Source: Serratia symbiotica (GTDB taxonomy: Bacteria; Pseudomonadota; Gammaproteobacteria; Enterobacterales; Enterobacteriaceae). Taken from it: a DNA stretch of 64,000 bases. The notes below the pieces were generated by a model. That model was not told the origin of the DNA and ran no database searches. It saw only the letters and a program-made list of their open reading frames with translations. Positions 34,205 through 44,386 of the stretch are shown in pieces. The stretch is taken from the NCBI GenBank assembly GCA_900155695.1, contig FUHL01000001.1:806001-870000 (forward strand), written 5' to 3'. Within the stretch, counting starts at the first letter, position 1. The number at the start of each line of letters is the position of its first letter. Both the position numbers and the translations under genes were made by a program.

Positions 34205-35701
34205 TTAGCCCACACTGTGTTCCAGGGTAATACTTAATAGTTTCTGTGCTTCGGAGGCGAACTCTAATGGTAATTCAGAAAAAACATCTTTACAGAATCC
34301 ACTTACGATCATTGATATGGCATCATCTTCATGAATACCACGCTGCCTGCAGTAAAATAACTGCTCATCGCAAATCTTTGAAGTCGTAGCTTCATGCTCT
34401 AACTTAGCGCTATTATTACATATTTCCACATAGGGAAAGGTATGAGCACCACTACTCTTCCCGATTAGCATAGAGTCACACTGAGTAAAGTTACGTGCAT
34501 TTTCTGCTTCTGGTAGTATTTTTACTAGTCCACGGTAAGTATTTTCACTATGACCCGCCGCAATCCCTTTAGCAATTATAGTCGATTTGGTATTTTTGCC
34601 AATATGTATCATTTTTGCACCGGTATCTGCCTGCTGATAACCACTAGTAAGTGCTATAGAGAAAAACTTGCCAATAGAACCATCTCCTTGTAATATTACG
34701 CTAGGGTATTTCCACGTAATTGCCGAGCCAGTTTCTGATTGAGTCCAGGACATTTTTGATCCAGCACCTTCACAGAGAGCACGCTTGGTGACAAAGTTTA
34801 GTATACCATCTTCTTTTTCGCTGCCAGAGAACCAGTTTTGCAACGTTGAGTATTTCACCTCGGCATCCTTATGCAAAATCACTTCTACTACTGCAGCATG
34901 CAATTGGTATTTATCGCGAACGGGAGCCGAACAGCCTTCAATATAACTGACATAACTATCCTGATCAGCAATGAGAATGGTGCGTTCAAACTGACCGGTT
35001 TTAGCAGCGTTAATACGGAAATAGGTTGATATTTCCATTGGGCAATGGACACCCTGAGGTACATATACAAAAGTGCCATCTGAAGCCACCGCCGCATTTA
35101 ATGCAGCAAAGAAGTTATCTTGAGCGGTGACAACCCGTCCTAGATACTGACGTATTAGATCTGGATGTTTTTGAATGGCTTCACTAAAAGAGCAAAAAAT
35201 TATCCCTCTTTCAGCCAGCTTTGTTTGGTAAGTAGTAGCAACTGAAACCGAATCAAAAATAGCATCCATTGCAATTTCTCCGCCTTCACGCACCGGAACT
35301 CCAAGTTGGTTAAATGCCATTTCTACTTCGTTAGTAAGATAGTCCTTTCCTTTTATCACGTTTTTTTTTGGCTCTTTACCTGGCTGTCCTGTACAAACAT
35401 CATCACCAATACTGCAAAATGGGGCTGAATAATAACTATAATCTTGATAGTTAAGCTGTGGATACTTACCTTTAAGCCAGTGTGGTTCTTCCATCTGTAT
35501 CCAGGATTGATAGGCATCAAGGCGGAATTTCAACATCCATGCAGGCTCGTTGCGCTTAGCCGAAATAGTACGCACCACCTCTTCATTGATACCTTTAGCC
35601 AATTCATCGGTAACTAGTTGCGTGAAGAAGCCTTCTTTGTAATGACCTTCTCTGATCCAACTTGGCATGTCATTAGGTCTTTTTGCCTTGCTTCGTGTCA
35701 T
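34205..35701 (-). CDS. sufB: Fe-S assembly scaffold protein SufB
   Basis: SufB is the main scaffold on which SUF builds Fe-S clusters, receiving sulfur from SufSE. The product has 498 residues (E. coli 495). The acceptor cysteine known as C405 in E. coli is kept ([12 protein letters not shown]408 here), as is the glutamate in LEHEATTSK (E434 in E. coli). Just before that, [10 protein letters not shown] replaces what I recall as PYVECRNNSA in E. coli, moving a non-essential cysteine by one residue. It begins 14 nt after sufA. Only a weak ribosome site is visible, so coupling to sufA is likely. Confidence 0.97.
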   Translation of the reverse strand: MTRSKAKRPNDMPSWIREGHYKEGFFTQLVTDELAKGINEEVVRTISAKRNEPAWMLKFRLDAYQSWIQMEEPHWLKGKYPQLNYQDYSYYSAPFCSIGDDVCTGQPGKEPKKNVIKGKDYLTNEVEMAFNQLGVPVREGGEIAMDAIFDSVSVATTYQTKLAERGIIFCSFSEAIQKHPDLIRQYLGRVVTAQDNFFAALNAAVASDGTFVYVPQGVHCPMEISTYFRINAAKTGQFERTILIADQDSYVSYIEGCSAPVRDKYQLHAAVVEVILHKDAEVKYSTLQNWFSGSEKEDGILNFVTKRALCEGAGSKMSWTQSETGSAITWKYPSVILQGDGSIGKFFSIALTSGYQQADTGAKMIHIGKNTKSTIIAKGIAAGHSENTYRGLVKILPEAENARNFTQCDSMLIGKSSGAHTFPYVEICNNSAKLEHEATTSKICDEQLFYCRQRGIHEDDAISMIVSGFCKDVFSELPLEFASEAQKLLSITLEHSVG

Positions 35702-35715
35702 CTTAATTTTATCAC

Positions 35716-36087
35716 TTAAATACTAAAACTCTCACCACACCCGCAAGCATGATGAGCTTTAGGATTATTAAATTTAAATATCTGATTTAACCCTTCGCGA
35801 ACAAAAGTTACCGTAGTACCATCAATAAATGGCATGGCTTTTAATGGAACGTAAAGTTTTGCGCCATCTCTTTCAAACAGTAGATCGTTATCGTCGGGGT
35901 CAGAGCTAATATCTAAAGCATAAGAAAAACCGGCACAGCCGGATTGCTTGATGCCTAACTGCAACCCTTTTACTTTAGGTTGCTGTTGCATGAGTTTAAT
36001 AATTTGTTGTACAGCGCTATCACTAAGCGTAATCCCTTTCCAAACTGTTTTATCTACAGAAAAAAATCCAATATTCTCCTTTTGCAT
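35716..36087 (-). CDS. sufA: A-type Fe-S carrier SufA
   Basis: SufA carries clusters from SufBCD to target proteins. The product has 123 residues (E. coli 122). The three ligand cysteines are C51 ([10 protein letters not shown]), C115 and C117 ([10 protein letters not shown]). It is the first gene of sufABCDSE, with an aagg ribosome site. With ErpA at 21.8 kb, the window holds two A-type carriers. Upstream lies a symmetric repeat structure (36125-36176) that may hold regulatory sites. The usual Fur, IscR and OxyR sites were not recognised. Confidence 0.97.
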   Translation of the reverse strand: MQKENIGFFSVDKTVWKGITLSDSAVQQIIKLMQQQPKVKGLQLGIKQSGCAGFSYALDISSDPDDNDLLFERDGAKLYVPLKAMPFIDGTTVTFVREGLNQIFKFNNPKAHHACGCGESFSI

Positions 36088-36124
36088 AAATTTACCTTAT
36101 ATTAAATAAATTGATTAATAAAGT

Positions 36125-36176
36125 ATTGCATTTTTATGCATATTTTATGCATATTAAATGAAGATAAAAATGTAAT
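36125..36176. promoter_or_regulatory. Symmetric repeat block upstream of sufA
   Basis: A 13-bp inverted repeat with one mismatch (attgcatttttat, 36125-36137, and ataaaaatgtaat, 36164-36176) flanks two head-to-tail copies of the 11-mer ttttatgcata (36132-36142, 36143-36153). It lies 38-89 bp upstream of the sufA start, where a promoter or operator belongs. No known consensus was recognised. Confidence 0.4.
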
Positions 36177-36373
36177 GCTTTGTTCGGCGCCTTATTTTAT
36201 AATCATATAATATACTCCATTAGCTTTCATTTAGCTGCAAAATACGTAACAACTGCAATTAAGTCTTAACTTAATTATAGACATAAATATTTCAGTACAT
36301 ATAAATACTATTTTAATATAAATAATGAGTGATGATAAGATAATAAAAATAGATTATCATCTAAACTAATGCA

Positions 36374-36538
36374 GTGGGCGAAAATCAATGGATGGAAGTG
36401 TTATCTAATACTGTGAGCAAATTCACTGCTGTCGAAGTACATACTATTATCGTAATAAAATATGATCTTAATTATACAGCGGTTATTAAAAATAACAATA
36501 TAAGCTTACCGTTGCAAACTAAAATGGAGATAACTTAA
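36374..36538 (+). CDS. Hypothetical 54-codon frame between sufA and ffh
   Basis: A plus-strand frame (GTG start, or ATG at 36392) encodes about 54 residues, beginning MGENQWMEVLSNTVSKF if translated from GTG. Its first half is more GC-rich and coding-like than the surroundings. There is no ribosome site. It may be a real small gene, or more probably the relic of one lost at this rearranged boundary. I do not recognise a family. Confidence 0.25.
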   Translation: MGENQWMEVLSNTVSKFTAVEVHTIIVIKYDLNYTAVIKNNNISLPLQTKMEIT

Positions 36539-36696
36539 ATTACATAATTAAGTGAGTTATTAACACTTCATAAAAAATCAACATAATGTTTAATGTTACT
36601 TTAGTAGGAGACACATAATATAAATACAAAGGTAATTTTACATACTTTACACTCTAATCAATATTCAAAACTGACCAAGATGTCCAGTTAGCTTTA

Positions 36697-36705
36697 TGTT
36701 ATAAT
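36697..36705 (+). promoter_or_regulatory. Extended -10 promoter of ffh
   Basis: TGTTATAAT matches the extended -10 consensus and lies 54 bp before the ffh ATG. CTGACC at 36671 is too far away to be its -35. The same nine bases precede glyA. Confidence 0.55.
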
Positions 36706-36758
36706 CACCGCAATTATATTGCTAGTGCAACTTGTTCTTACATGTTGAGCATAAGATT

Positions 36759-38120
36759 ATGTTTGAAAATTTAACCAATCGATTATCGAGTACATTACGC
36801 AATATTAGAGGCTGTGGTAGGTTAACAGAAGACAATATTAAAGATACCATTCGTGAAGTACGCATAGCACTGCTAGAAGCAGATGTCGCGTTGACGGTTA
36901 TTCATGATTTTATTAATCGAGTAAAAAAAAATGCAATCGGCTATGAGGTCAATAAAAGTCTAACTCCCGGGCAGGAGTTTATTAAAATTGTCAAGAATGA
37001 GCTAATTGAATCAATGGGAGCTGTAAACACTGAGCTTAATCTAGCAATCAAACCACCAGCCGTAGTTATGATGGCGGGTCTTCAAGGCGTAGGAAAAACA
37101 ACCAGTGCAGCTAAACTTGGAAAATTTTTAAAAGACAAACATAAGAAAAAAGTTTTACTTGTATCTGCAGATGTTTATCGCCCAGCTGCAATAAAGCAAT
37201 TAGAAATTTTAGCGAAAAACATTGGTATCGATTTTTTTTCTGCTGAGATTACACAAAAACCCATTGATATTGTTAGTAGTGCACTACAAAAAGCTAAACT
37301 GCAGTATTATAATGTATTAATCGTTGATACAGCAGGCCGTTTGCATATTAACGAAACGATGATGGATGAAATAAAACAAATACACGCAGTCATTAATCCA
37401 GTAGAAACTCTATTTGTAGTGGATGCTATGACTGGACAAGACGCTGCCAATACAGCCAAAGCTTTTAATGAAGCATTACCGTTAACTGGCATCGTGCTCA
37501 CTAAAGTGGATGGTGATGCCAGAGGAGGAGCAGCGCTTTCTCTCCGCTATATTACTGGAAAACCAATCAAATTCCTCGGCGTTGGCGAAAAAATGGAGTC
37601 ACTTGAACCATTTTACCCGGATCGTGTAGCATCACGTATACTAGGAATGGGCGATGTTATATCGTTAATTGAAGATATTGAAAGCACAATTGACTGTAAA
37701 CAAGCAGAAAAATTAGCTAATACATTAAAGAATAGTGATAATTTTGATTTGACTGATTTCTCATATCAAATCAAGCAAATGCATAATATGGGCGGCATGG
37801 CTAACATGCTCAGTAAAATTCCTAGCACTATTCAATTACCGGCTGCTATGAAATTGCAGATGGATGATAAAGTTCTAATACGTATGGATGCAATTATCAA
37901 TTCAATGACATTCAAAGAACGTGCTAAACCAGAAATCATTAAAGGTGCACGCAAGCGCCGTATTGCAATGGGTTCAGGAATGCAGGTGCAGGATGTTAAT
38001 AATTTACTTAAACAATTTGACAACATGAAACGCGTGATGAAGAAAATAAAAAAAGGCGGTATAGCGAATATGATGCGCGATATAAAAAGCATGATGATAC
38101 CTAATTTTCCTAGTCGATAA
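36759..38120 (+). CDS. ffh: Signal recognition particle GTPase Ffh
   Basis: Ffh binds 4.5S RNA and signal sequences of nascent membrane proteins and targets ribosomes to FtsY and SecYEG. I start it at the ATG at 36759 (453 residues, exactly as in E. coli); a TTG-started frame runs 9 codons further upstream but is not conserved. The order is N domain, G domain with GLQGVGKTT (G1), DVYRPAA, DTAGRLH (G3) and TKVDGDARGG (G4), then a methionine-rich M domain ending in MMIPNFPSR, with the RNA-binding RKRRIAMGSG. It opens the run ffh-rpsP-rimM-trmD-rplS, kept as in E. coli. Confidence 0.98.
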   Translation: MFENLTNRLSSTLRNIRGCGRLTEDNIKDTIREVRIALLEADVALTVIHDFINRVKKNAIGYEVNKSLTPGQEFIKIVKNELIESMGAVNTELNLAIKPPAVVMMAGLQGVGKTTSAAKLGKFLKDKHKKKVLLVSADVYRPAAIKQLEILAKNIGIDFFSAEITQKPIDIVSSALQKAKLQYYNVLIVDTAGRLHINETMMDEIKQIHAVINPVETLFVVDAMTGQDAANTAKAFNEALPLTGIVLTKVDGDARGGAALSLRYITGKPIKFLGVGEKMESLEPFYPDRVASRILGMGDVISLIEDIESTIDCKQAEKLANTLKNSDNFDLTDFSYQIKQMHNMGGMANMLSKIPSTIQLPAAMKLQMDDKVLIRMDAIINSMTFKERAKPEIIKGARKRRIAMGSGMQVQDVNNLLKQFDNMKRVMKKIKKGGIANMMRDIKSMMIPNFPSR

Positions 38121-38330
38121 TAGATGTTTAATTATAAGATACACACATAATGTAGACTGATCTCTTTAGGATAAAAAACTTAATGTTTGATTAACTACTT
38201 AAATAAATTTAATGATCTTCACTTATAAAGTGTGGTTTTCTTAAAAGACGTCAAAATTTACAATTTCACATTTTAATAAGACCTCTCTTTTCAAGAGTTC
38301 TTATCTTTTTATTAACTAATAGAGGATATT

Positions 38331-38579
38331 ATGGTAACCATTCGATTAGCGCGCGGCGGTGCAAAAAAGCGTCCGTTCTATCAAGTAGTAGTCACCAATC
38401 GTCGTAATGCACGTGATGGTCGTTTTATTGAGCGCGTAGGTTTTTTCAATCCAATTGTCGCTGGCAATGCAGAAGCATTGCGTTTAGATTTAGATCGTAT
38501 TCAATATTGGCTTAGACTGGGAGCAACTGTATCTAAGCGTGTTAATACGCTTATCAAAGAAATAAAGAAAGCGGCTTAA
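38331..38579 (+). CDS. rpsP: 30S ribosomal protein S16
   Basis: S16 is a primary assembly protein of the 30S subunit body. The product has 82 residues, the E. coli length, with the N-terminal [18 protein letters not shown] and the RNA-binding basic stretch intact. An agagga ribosome site precedes the ATG. It is 210 nt downstream of ffh, a space large enough for its own promoter, and 18 nt upstream of rimM. Confidence 0.98.
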   Translation: MVTIRLARGGAKKRPFYQVVVTNRRNARDGRFIERVGFFNPIVAGNAEALRLDLDRIQYWLRLGATVSKRVNTLIKEIKKAA

Positions 38580-38597
38580 TTTATCGCAGTGATAATA

Positions 38598-39146
38598 ATG
38601 AGTAAACAATTCCACCCGTTAGCTCCTAAAAAACCTGTTATACTAGGTACAATAGGCTCTACTTATGGTATTCGTGGCTGGATACGAGTGCATTCATACA
38701 CTTCCAATCCGAAAAACATTTTTAACTACCAGCCTTGGCTGGTAAAACAAATAAGTCAGTGGCAGCTAATTCAATTAGAGAGCTGGCAACAACATCGTCA
38801 AAGTTTAATCATCAAGATCAAAGATCTTAACGAGCGCCATACAGTCAGCTTGTTCAATAATTGCAAGATTATTGTAGATTCTGATCAATTACCTCTACTA
38901 AAGAAGCATGATTATTACTGGAAAGATATAATAGGCTGTCAAGTATTTACGACTAACGGTTATAATCTTGGTAAGGTTATTGAGATGATAGAAACTGGTT
39001 CTAATGATGTAATGGTAGTTAAAGCAAATATACAAGATACGTTTAACATTAAAGAAAGGTTAGTTCCATTTCTTTACGAGAGGATTATAAAAAACGTTGA
39101 TCTTGTTCATTTAGTCATTGAAGTAGATTGGAACCCTGTTTTTTAA
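38598..39146 (+). CDS. rimM: 16S rRNA processing protein RimM
   Basis: RimM binds S19 and helps 30S head maturation. I start at the ATG at 38598 (182 residues, as in E. coli); a GTG three codons upstream is in frame, but MSKQ matches the family. The N-terminal domain (GSTYGIRGWIRVHSYT) and the C-terminal PRC-barrel (YYWKDIIGCQVFT, ETGSNDVMVVKA, KERLVPFL) are complete. Little ribosome site is visible, so coupling to rpsP is probable. Confidence 0.97.
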   Translation: MSKQFHPLAPKKPVILGTIGSTYGIRGWIRVHSYTSNPKNIFNYQPWLVKQISQWQLIQLESWQQHRQSLIIKIKDLNERHTVSLFNNCKIIVDSDQLPLLKKHDYYWKDIIGCQVFTTNGYNLGKVIEMIETGSNDVMVVKANIQDTFNIKERLVPFLYERIIKNVDLVHLVIEVDWNPVF

Positions 39147-39198
39147 CCCACGGGTAACAACGTTCAAGTAAGTAAAATAACATTATTGGGATAGTCTG

Positions 39199-39948
39199 GT
39201 GTTCATTGGTATTGTAAGCCTTTTTCCAGAAATGTTTTGCGTAATAACAAATTACGGAGTGATTGGCCGGGCAATAAAAAATGGCCTGTTAAGTGTGCAA
39301 TGTTGGAATCCTAGAGCATTTACCTATGATAGGCATCATACCGTAGATGACCGCCCTTACGGCGGTGGTTCTGGTATGTTGATGATGGCAAAACCTTTAC
39401 GGGAAGCTATTGAGTCAGCGAAATTAACGACTGGCAAGGGCACAAAAGTCATTTATCTCTCTCCGCAGGGACGTAAATTAGATCAAACTGGTGTTGATGA
39501 GCTATCAAAAAACAAGAAAATAATTCTTGTCTGTGGTCGATATAAAGGGATAGATGAGCGCTTAATCCAAACTGAAATTGACGAAGAATGGTCTATCGGC
39601 GATTACGTACTAAGCGGTGGGGAATTACCAGCAATGACTTTGATTGATGCAGTTGCCCGTTGCATACCAGGCGTATTGGGCCATCAAAATTCATCAAAAG
39701 AAGACTCCTTTTCCGCAGGATTACTAGACTGCCCGCACTATACCCGCCCTGGGGTCTTATCAGGGATAGAAGTGCCACCTGTTCTACTATCTGGAAACCA
39801 TAATGATATACATCAATGGCGCCTAAAACAGTCACTTGGTCGTACCTGGCTTCGCAGGCCGGAACTTCTAGGCAACTTAGTGCTCAGTGACAAAAAATCA
39901 GAGTTGCTCCATGAGTTTCAACAGGAATATATAGCCAGTAAAGAGTGA
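39199..39948 (+). CDS. trmD: tRNA (guanine-N1-)-methyltransferase
   Basis: TrmD methylates G37 of tRNAs (Leu, Pro and Arg subsets) next to the anticodon, preventing frameshifts. The window's own tRNA-Pro(UGG) is a likely substrate. The product has 249 residues (E. coli 255). The start is GTG, as in E. coli. The SPOUT knot with its SAM-binding loops is intact: [23 protein letters not shown] and [22 protein letters not shown]. The C-terminus is slightly shorter than in E. coli. Confidence 0.98.
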   Translation: MFIGIVSLFPEMFCVITNYGVIGRAIKNGLLSVQCWNPRAFTYDRHHTVDDRPYGGGSGMLMMAKPLREAIESAKLTTGKGTKVIYLSPQGRKLDQTGVDELSKNKKIILVCGRYKGIDERLIQTEIDEEWSIGDYVLSGGELPAMTLIDAVARCIPGVLGHQNSSKEDSFSAGLLDCPHYTRPGVLSGIEVPPVLLSGNHNDIHQWRLKQSLGRTWLRRPELLGNLVLSDKKSELLHEFQQEYIASKE

Positions 39949-40014
39949 TACAAAGATTGCATGTGACGTCAGGCGAAGCAAATATATTAGTTTACATAGG
40001 TTAAGAGACATATT

Positions 40015-40374
40015 ATGAACAATATTATTAAGGAAATAGAACAAGAGCAGATAAAGCAAGCAATACCTGCATTTCGTCCAGGTGATTCTGTAGAAGTAAA
40101 GGTATGGGTTGTTGAAAGCAGCAAAAAACGTCTGCAAGCATTTGAGGGCGTAGTAATTGCGATTCGTAGCCGCGGTCTGCATTCTGCATTTACTGTTCGT
40201 AAAGTTTCTAATGGTGAAGGTATTGAGCGAGTTTTCCAAACTCATTCTCCAATAATTAATAACATAACTATTAAACGTCGTGGTGCTGTTCGTAAAGCAA
40301 AACTCTACTTTCTTAGAAAGCGTACTGGTAAAGCAGCCCGTATCAAAGAGCGTCTTAAATATAGTTGTAATTAA
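40015..40374 (+). CDS. rplS: 50S ribosomal protein L19
   Basis: L19 lies at the 30S-50S interface. The product has 119 residues (E. coli 115), with the typical [15 protein letters not shown] and [13 protein letters not shown] segments and the basic [26 protein letters not shown] tail. A small A/T palindrome (40381-40397) follows the stop. It is the last gene of the operon, 66 nt after trmD. Confidence 0.98.
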   Translation: MNNIIKEIEQEQIKQAIPAFRPGDSVEVKVWVVESSKKRLQAFEGVVIAIRSRGLHSAFTVRKVSNGEGIERVFQTHSPIINNITIKRRGAVRKAKLYFLRKRTGKAARIKERLKYSCN

Positions 40375-40433
40375 TGCTTGATAATAATCATTATTATTAA
40401 TAAATTACTAATTGCATGCTATTTAAATTTATT

Positions 40434-40721
40434 TTAATATAAATCAATAAAACGGCAGTAAGAATGTTTAGATTTGTATCCATAATGTATATAGCCTAAA
40501 TCTTCAAACCTGCCATTATATGGCAAAAAGTTCTCTACATTATTTTTACAAAGTTTCCATACTTGACTGAAACTTTTATTATCAACTATAATAGAAATAA
40601 AGTAGAGCATTAAATTTCCTGATGGAGTGCAATTTATCCCTAAAACTAAATGTTTTAGAATTAGTTGGAATAGTGACAGACAATAAATATAATTAAAGAA
40701 TGCATGGATAAAATATTTCAT
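40434..40721 (-). CDS. Doubtful hypothetical frame
   Basis: This is a 95-residue frame with an ATG start and only a weak gag as ribosome site. Composition is Lys/Tyr/Phe/Ile-rich with several Cys. I recognise no family and composition matches AT-rich non-coding DNA. It is listed because it is longer than most chance frames with an ATG start in these gaps. Confidence 0.15.
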   Translation of the reverse strand: MKYFIHAFFNYIYCLSLFQLILKHLVLGINCTPSGNLMLYFISIIVDNKSFSQVWKLCKNNVENFLPYNGRFEDLGYIHYGYKSKHSYCRFIDLY

Positions 40722-41141
40722 TTATCTCGGATATTAGAATGAAATTTAGACTATACTTTTTTAGTGGATTTTATGATAACAATAGGCGAAAGATATAATC
40801 TTGATAATTATTATTCACGTCATTAAACGCAGTATATACATATCTCACTGCATGAGAATATAAGAATATTGCATTAATTGAATGCATGCAACTCAACATT
40901 GTTTTTATAAATTAATATTTTAATTTTTTATACTAATTCGCTAGATATTTAAACTAAAATAGTAAATCTAAAGATAATATTTTATTATTAATAATAAAAT
41001 ATTATCTCTGTTCTTGTGTGAGTTTCAATATAAATTTATTTATGAACTTATTAATCAATTTAATATTTACAATATCTACATATTGTTATTAATCCCTCAT
41101 CCAGTTATATATTATATAATTTTTTGTAATGTCCTTAAATT

Positions 41142-41175
41142 TTTACTTACTTGCTTATTTTACTTACTTGCTTAT
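41142..41175. repeat. Two-copy tandem duplication, 17-bp unit
   Basis: The unit tttacttacttgcttat occurs twice head to tail (41142-41158 and 41159-41175) without mismatch. Confidence 0.9.
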
Positions 41176-42275
41176 CTGTTGTTACCATGAATTATCTTTT
41201 TTCACATGCATGAAATATTTTTAAAGTGTTAAAAAGTACTGATGAAGATAAGGTTATCTCTAACTTTAATAAAGTATTGATACATCACATAAAAAAGCAT
41301 AGAGTGAATTATTTTACCATCGTAATCTATAATACATAGATAAGATAAATTTTAGAATTATCGGTTAATAAACATGTATTATAGCTAATATTTAGCCTAC
41401 TGATTGCATACTTTGAAAATGCCTTGCTGATTTTTACTAAAAAATTGCCATTCGATCGAAATCAGTAGTAAAGTACATGAAGCCTTCACATAGCATTAAA
41501 AGTACTTCTATAATAATCTTTTATGTCATAATGATGAAAAAGATTAGAGTTAGATTGTTAATTAGCACTTTTTTATTGTTAAATTGGCGATATTTAGTAG
41601 CACTACAAACTTAAGATTGCTATCATCCCATTAATATAAATAAGATCATTGAGTCAACACCTTCGTTTCTATGCTAATTGTATCTGCAAAATATCAAAAA
41701 TCTATATACTATAGTCTTCGATAAACAAGTATATTCAAGAATATTATATCAAAATTAAATTATACATTGTATCTGAATATAGTACAAGTGGTATAGCAAT
41801 TTTGTGAATCGTGCTAAGATACAAATCTGTTAGAGAAGCAAGCTATCTACCTGAAATAGAGTTCATTTCTTATTTAATAAACATAATAGAAGTACATAAA
41901 TTAATACGCCATAAGATTTCGTTTATTTACTTCATTAAGTATTCTGCTGGATTGGTTGTTAGTGTGGCTATTTATCAACCTAGTGCATTGATAATATTAC
42001 AGAACTGTAGATATTATACGTATATAAAAGTTAAGTGCAGCATTGATATGAATGCAAAATATCATTCACTACGCCATGGCGTATATCCATTACCATATTG
42101 TATTAACTGTAAATGCATTATTGGCTTGGTTCATGCAGATACTTTAATTTCCGTTTTGAGTCATTATTACTAATAGATCATAAAATTAACATCAATATAC
42201 CGATACGTTCCTACTAACTATTTAGTAAATGCTGCTATTTTTACTATGATACAGAATGAAATATAGGGAAGTAAA

Positions 42276-43499
42276 ATGAGGCGTATATTTATTATTGTAC
42301 TAGACTCATTCGGCATCGGTGCTAGTGCTGATGCCGAGTATTTTGGCGATAAAGGAGCCAATACATTAGGTCATATCGCGGATAGTTGCTTTCAAAACAA
42401 AGCTAATATCGGCCGTTATGGCCCCCTAAAAATACCCAACTTAAATCGTCTAGGTCTTGGAAAAGCGGCGCAAGCTTCTAGTGGTCAATATCCTCATGGT
42501 ATGGATAGCAATGATAATATTATTGGTGCCTATGCTTATGCTAGTGAGCTTTCTTCCGGTAAGGATACTACATCAGGTCACTGGGAAATCACTGGTGTAC
42601 CCGTACTTTTTAAATGGGGGTATTTCAAAGATCCAAATTTTAGTTTTCCTCAATCATTACTAAATACATTAATTAAACGTGCTAACTTAGTCGGTTATCT
42701 TGGCAATTGTCACTCTTCCGGTACAGTAATTCTTGATAAACATGGCCAAGAACATATTAAAACTGGCAAACCAATTTTCTATACCTCTAGTGATTCTGTA
42801 TTTCAGATTGCTTGTCATGAAGAAAGATTTGGTTTGAATCGACTATATATGCTGTGTGAGATTGCTTATGATGCACTAAGTGCAGGTGGTTATAACATTT
42901 GTCGCGTTATTGCACGTCCGTTTATTGGTGAGTATCCTGGAAATTTTCAGCGTACAGGCAATCGCCACGATATATCGGTCGAGCCACCAGCACCTACTGT
43001 GCTAAAAAAATTAGTAGACGAAAAAAATGGTAAAGTTGTATCAATTGGTAAAATTGCAGATATTTACGCAAACGTTGGTATCACCAAGAAAGTGAAGGCA
43101 ACTGGCATTAACGAATTATTCGATGCAACATTAAAAGAAATAGAGCACGCCGGCAACAATACTATTGTATTTAGTAATTTTGTTGATTTTGACTCTGCTT
43201 ATGGCCATCGCCGTGATGTATCTGGTTATGCGTCTTCGCTAGAACTATTCGATTCTCGATTGCCAGAGCTATTAAATCAGGTGATAGGTAATGATATCAT
43301 TATTTTTACTGCAGATCATGGCTGTGATCCAACGGTGAGTGGCACTGATCATACTCGAGAACACATTCCTATTCTAATGTATGGAAAAAACGTAAACCCT
43401 GGTTCATTAGGATATCGCCGAACGTTTGCTGACATTGGACAAACTATTGCTAGATACTTTGGTGTATCCCCCATGGATTACGGTAAATCCATGTTATAG
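42276..43499 (+). CDS. deoB: Phosphopentomutase
   Basis: DeoB interconverts ribose-1-P and ribose-5-P (and the deoxy forms), linking nucleoside breakdown by DeoD to the pentose phosphate pool and PRPP synthesis. The product has 407 residues, the E. coli length. Alkaline-phosphatase-superfamily metal motifs are intact: [20 protein letters not shown] (the phosphorylated threonine region) and [10 protein letters not shown] followed by DHTREHIP. An aggga ribosome site precedes the ATG. The upstream deo genes deoC and deoA are gone, so the retained pair is specialised to purine nucleosides. Confidence 0.98.
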   Translation: MRRIFIIVLDSFGIGASADAEYFGDKGANTLGHIADSCFQNKANIGRYGPLKIPNLNRLGLGKAAQASSGQYPHGMDSNDNIIGAYAYASELSSGKDTTSGHWEITGVPVLFKWGYFKDPNFSFPQSLLNTLIKRANLVGYLGNCHSSGTVILDKHGQEHIKTGKPIFYTSSDSVFQIACHEERFGLNRLYMLCEIAYDALSAGGYNICRVIARPFIGEYPGNFQRTGNRHDISVEPPAPTVLKKLVDEKNGKVVSIGKIADIYANVGITKKVKATGINELFDATLKEIEHAGNNTIVFSNFVDFDSAYGHRRDVSGYASSLELFDSRLPELLNQVIGNDIIIFTADHGCDPTVSGTDHTREHIPILMYGKNVNPGSLGYRRTFADIGQTIARYFGVSPMDYGKSML

Positions 43500-43636
43500 T
43501 CTTTTTCGATTCAGCCACAGGATTATTAGTGAAGAAGTGACGAGCCTTTTAATCTAGTTGCTATCAACGAAGAGACATTCTTAATCCAAATTTTTATATA
43601 CTTCATTATTTATTTAATATCACTGAAGGGAATATT

Positions 43637-44386
43637 ATGGCTAGATTGCACATAAATGCAGAAATGGGAGATTTTTCCGATGTAATATTGATGCCAGGCG
43701 ATCCGCTACGCGCAAAATATATTTCTGAGAACTTCCTTGAGGACGCAATAGAAGTAAATAACATACGTGGTATGTTGGGTTTTACTGGCACATATAAAGG
43801 GCGCCGTATTTCAGTAATGGGACATGGCATTGGTATTCCTTCTTGTTCTATATATGCACATGAATTAATTACTGAATTCAGTGTAAAAAAAATAATTCGT
43901 GTAGGGTCTTGTGGTGCAGTACGAGACGATGTAAACCTACGGGATATAGTGATCGGTATGGGCGCTTGCACTGATTCTAAGGTAAATCATCTACGTTTTA
44001 AAAATCATGACTATGCTGCAATTTCTGATTTTGAAATGGTACGCGATGCTGTAAATGCAGCAGCGATGCATAATATACCAGTACATGTTGGTAATATCTT
44101 TTCTACCGATATGTTCTATTCTTCGGATACTGAGATGTTTCAACTAATGAAAAAATACGGCATTTTTGGAGTAGATATGGAAGCGGCTGGTCTTTACGGT
44201 GTAGCAGCCGAATTACGCGAAGAATTCGGCTGCAAAGCACTTACAATTTGCACTGTATCTGATCATATTCTGCGTCATGAAGCGACAACTGCATTAGAAC
44301 GGCAAACTACCTTTAACGAGATGATTATCATTGCATTAGAATCAGTATTATTAAGTGATAAACACTGCGTTATCAATTATAAATAG
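43637..44386 (+). CDS. deoD: Purine nucleoside phosphorylase DeoD
   Basis: DeoD phosphorolyses purine (deoxy)nucleosides to base and (deoxy)ribose-1-P, the substrate of DeoB. The product has 249 residues (E. coli 239). Conserved sites are [11 protein letters not shown] (histidine 5), [28 protein letters not shown] and TVSDH (general-acid aspartate). Two differences stand out: four extra residues in [14 protein letters not shown], encoded within an 11-bp perfect inverted repeat (44204-44233), and a longer C-terminus. A gaaggga ribosome site precedes the ATG. It is 137 nt after deoB, as expected for the deo operon order. Confidence 0.97.
   Translation: MARLHINAEMGDFSDVILMPGDPLRAKYISENFLEDAIEVNNIRGMLGFTGTYKGRRISVMGHGIGIPSCSIYAHELITEFSVKKIIRVGSCGAVRDDVNLRDIVIGMGACTDSKVNHLRFKNHDYAAISDFEMVRDAVNAAAMHNIPVHVGNIFSTDMFYSSDTEMFQLMKKYGIFGVDMEAAGLYGVAAELREEFGCKALTICTVSDHILRHEATTALERQTTFNEMIIIALESVLLSDKHCVINYK

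Larger units (their letters stand above)
40375..42275. other. 1.9-kb non-coding stretch rplS-deoB
   Basis: No gene can be supported. In E. coli deoC and deoA precede deoB, and neither is recognisable. Two frames are worth naming only as doubtful: 40434-40721 (minus, ATG start, weak gag before it, 95 residues) and 41811-42173 (plus, GTG start, no ribosome site, 120 residues). A 17-bp tandem duplication sits at 41142-41175. Confidence 0.5.

Noticed and set aside
34436-34500. Loss of the essential SufB cysteine (PYVEIC instead of PYVEC)
   Set aside because: Counting from the C-terminus shows that this is the position of E. coli C424, not the acceptor C405, which is preserved in TQCDSM.
34888-35097. 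Second minus-strand frame inside sufB
   Set aside because: Out-of-frame shadow of sufB, which is intact over the same bases.
41811-42173. 120-codon plus-strand frame upstream of deoB, considered as a deoA relic
   Set aside because: A short LP...HADT resemblance to DeoA does not keep spacing and would require the C-terminal part to be deleted. GTG start without a ribosome site.
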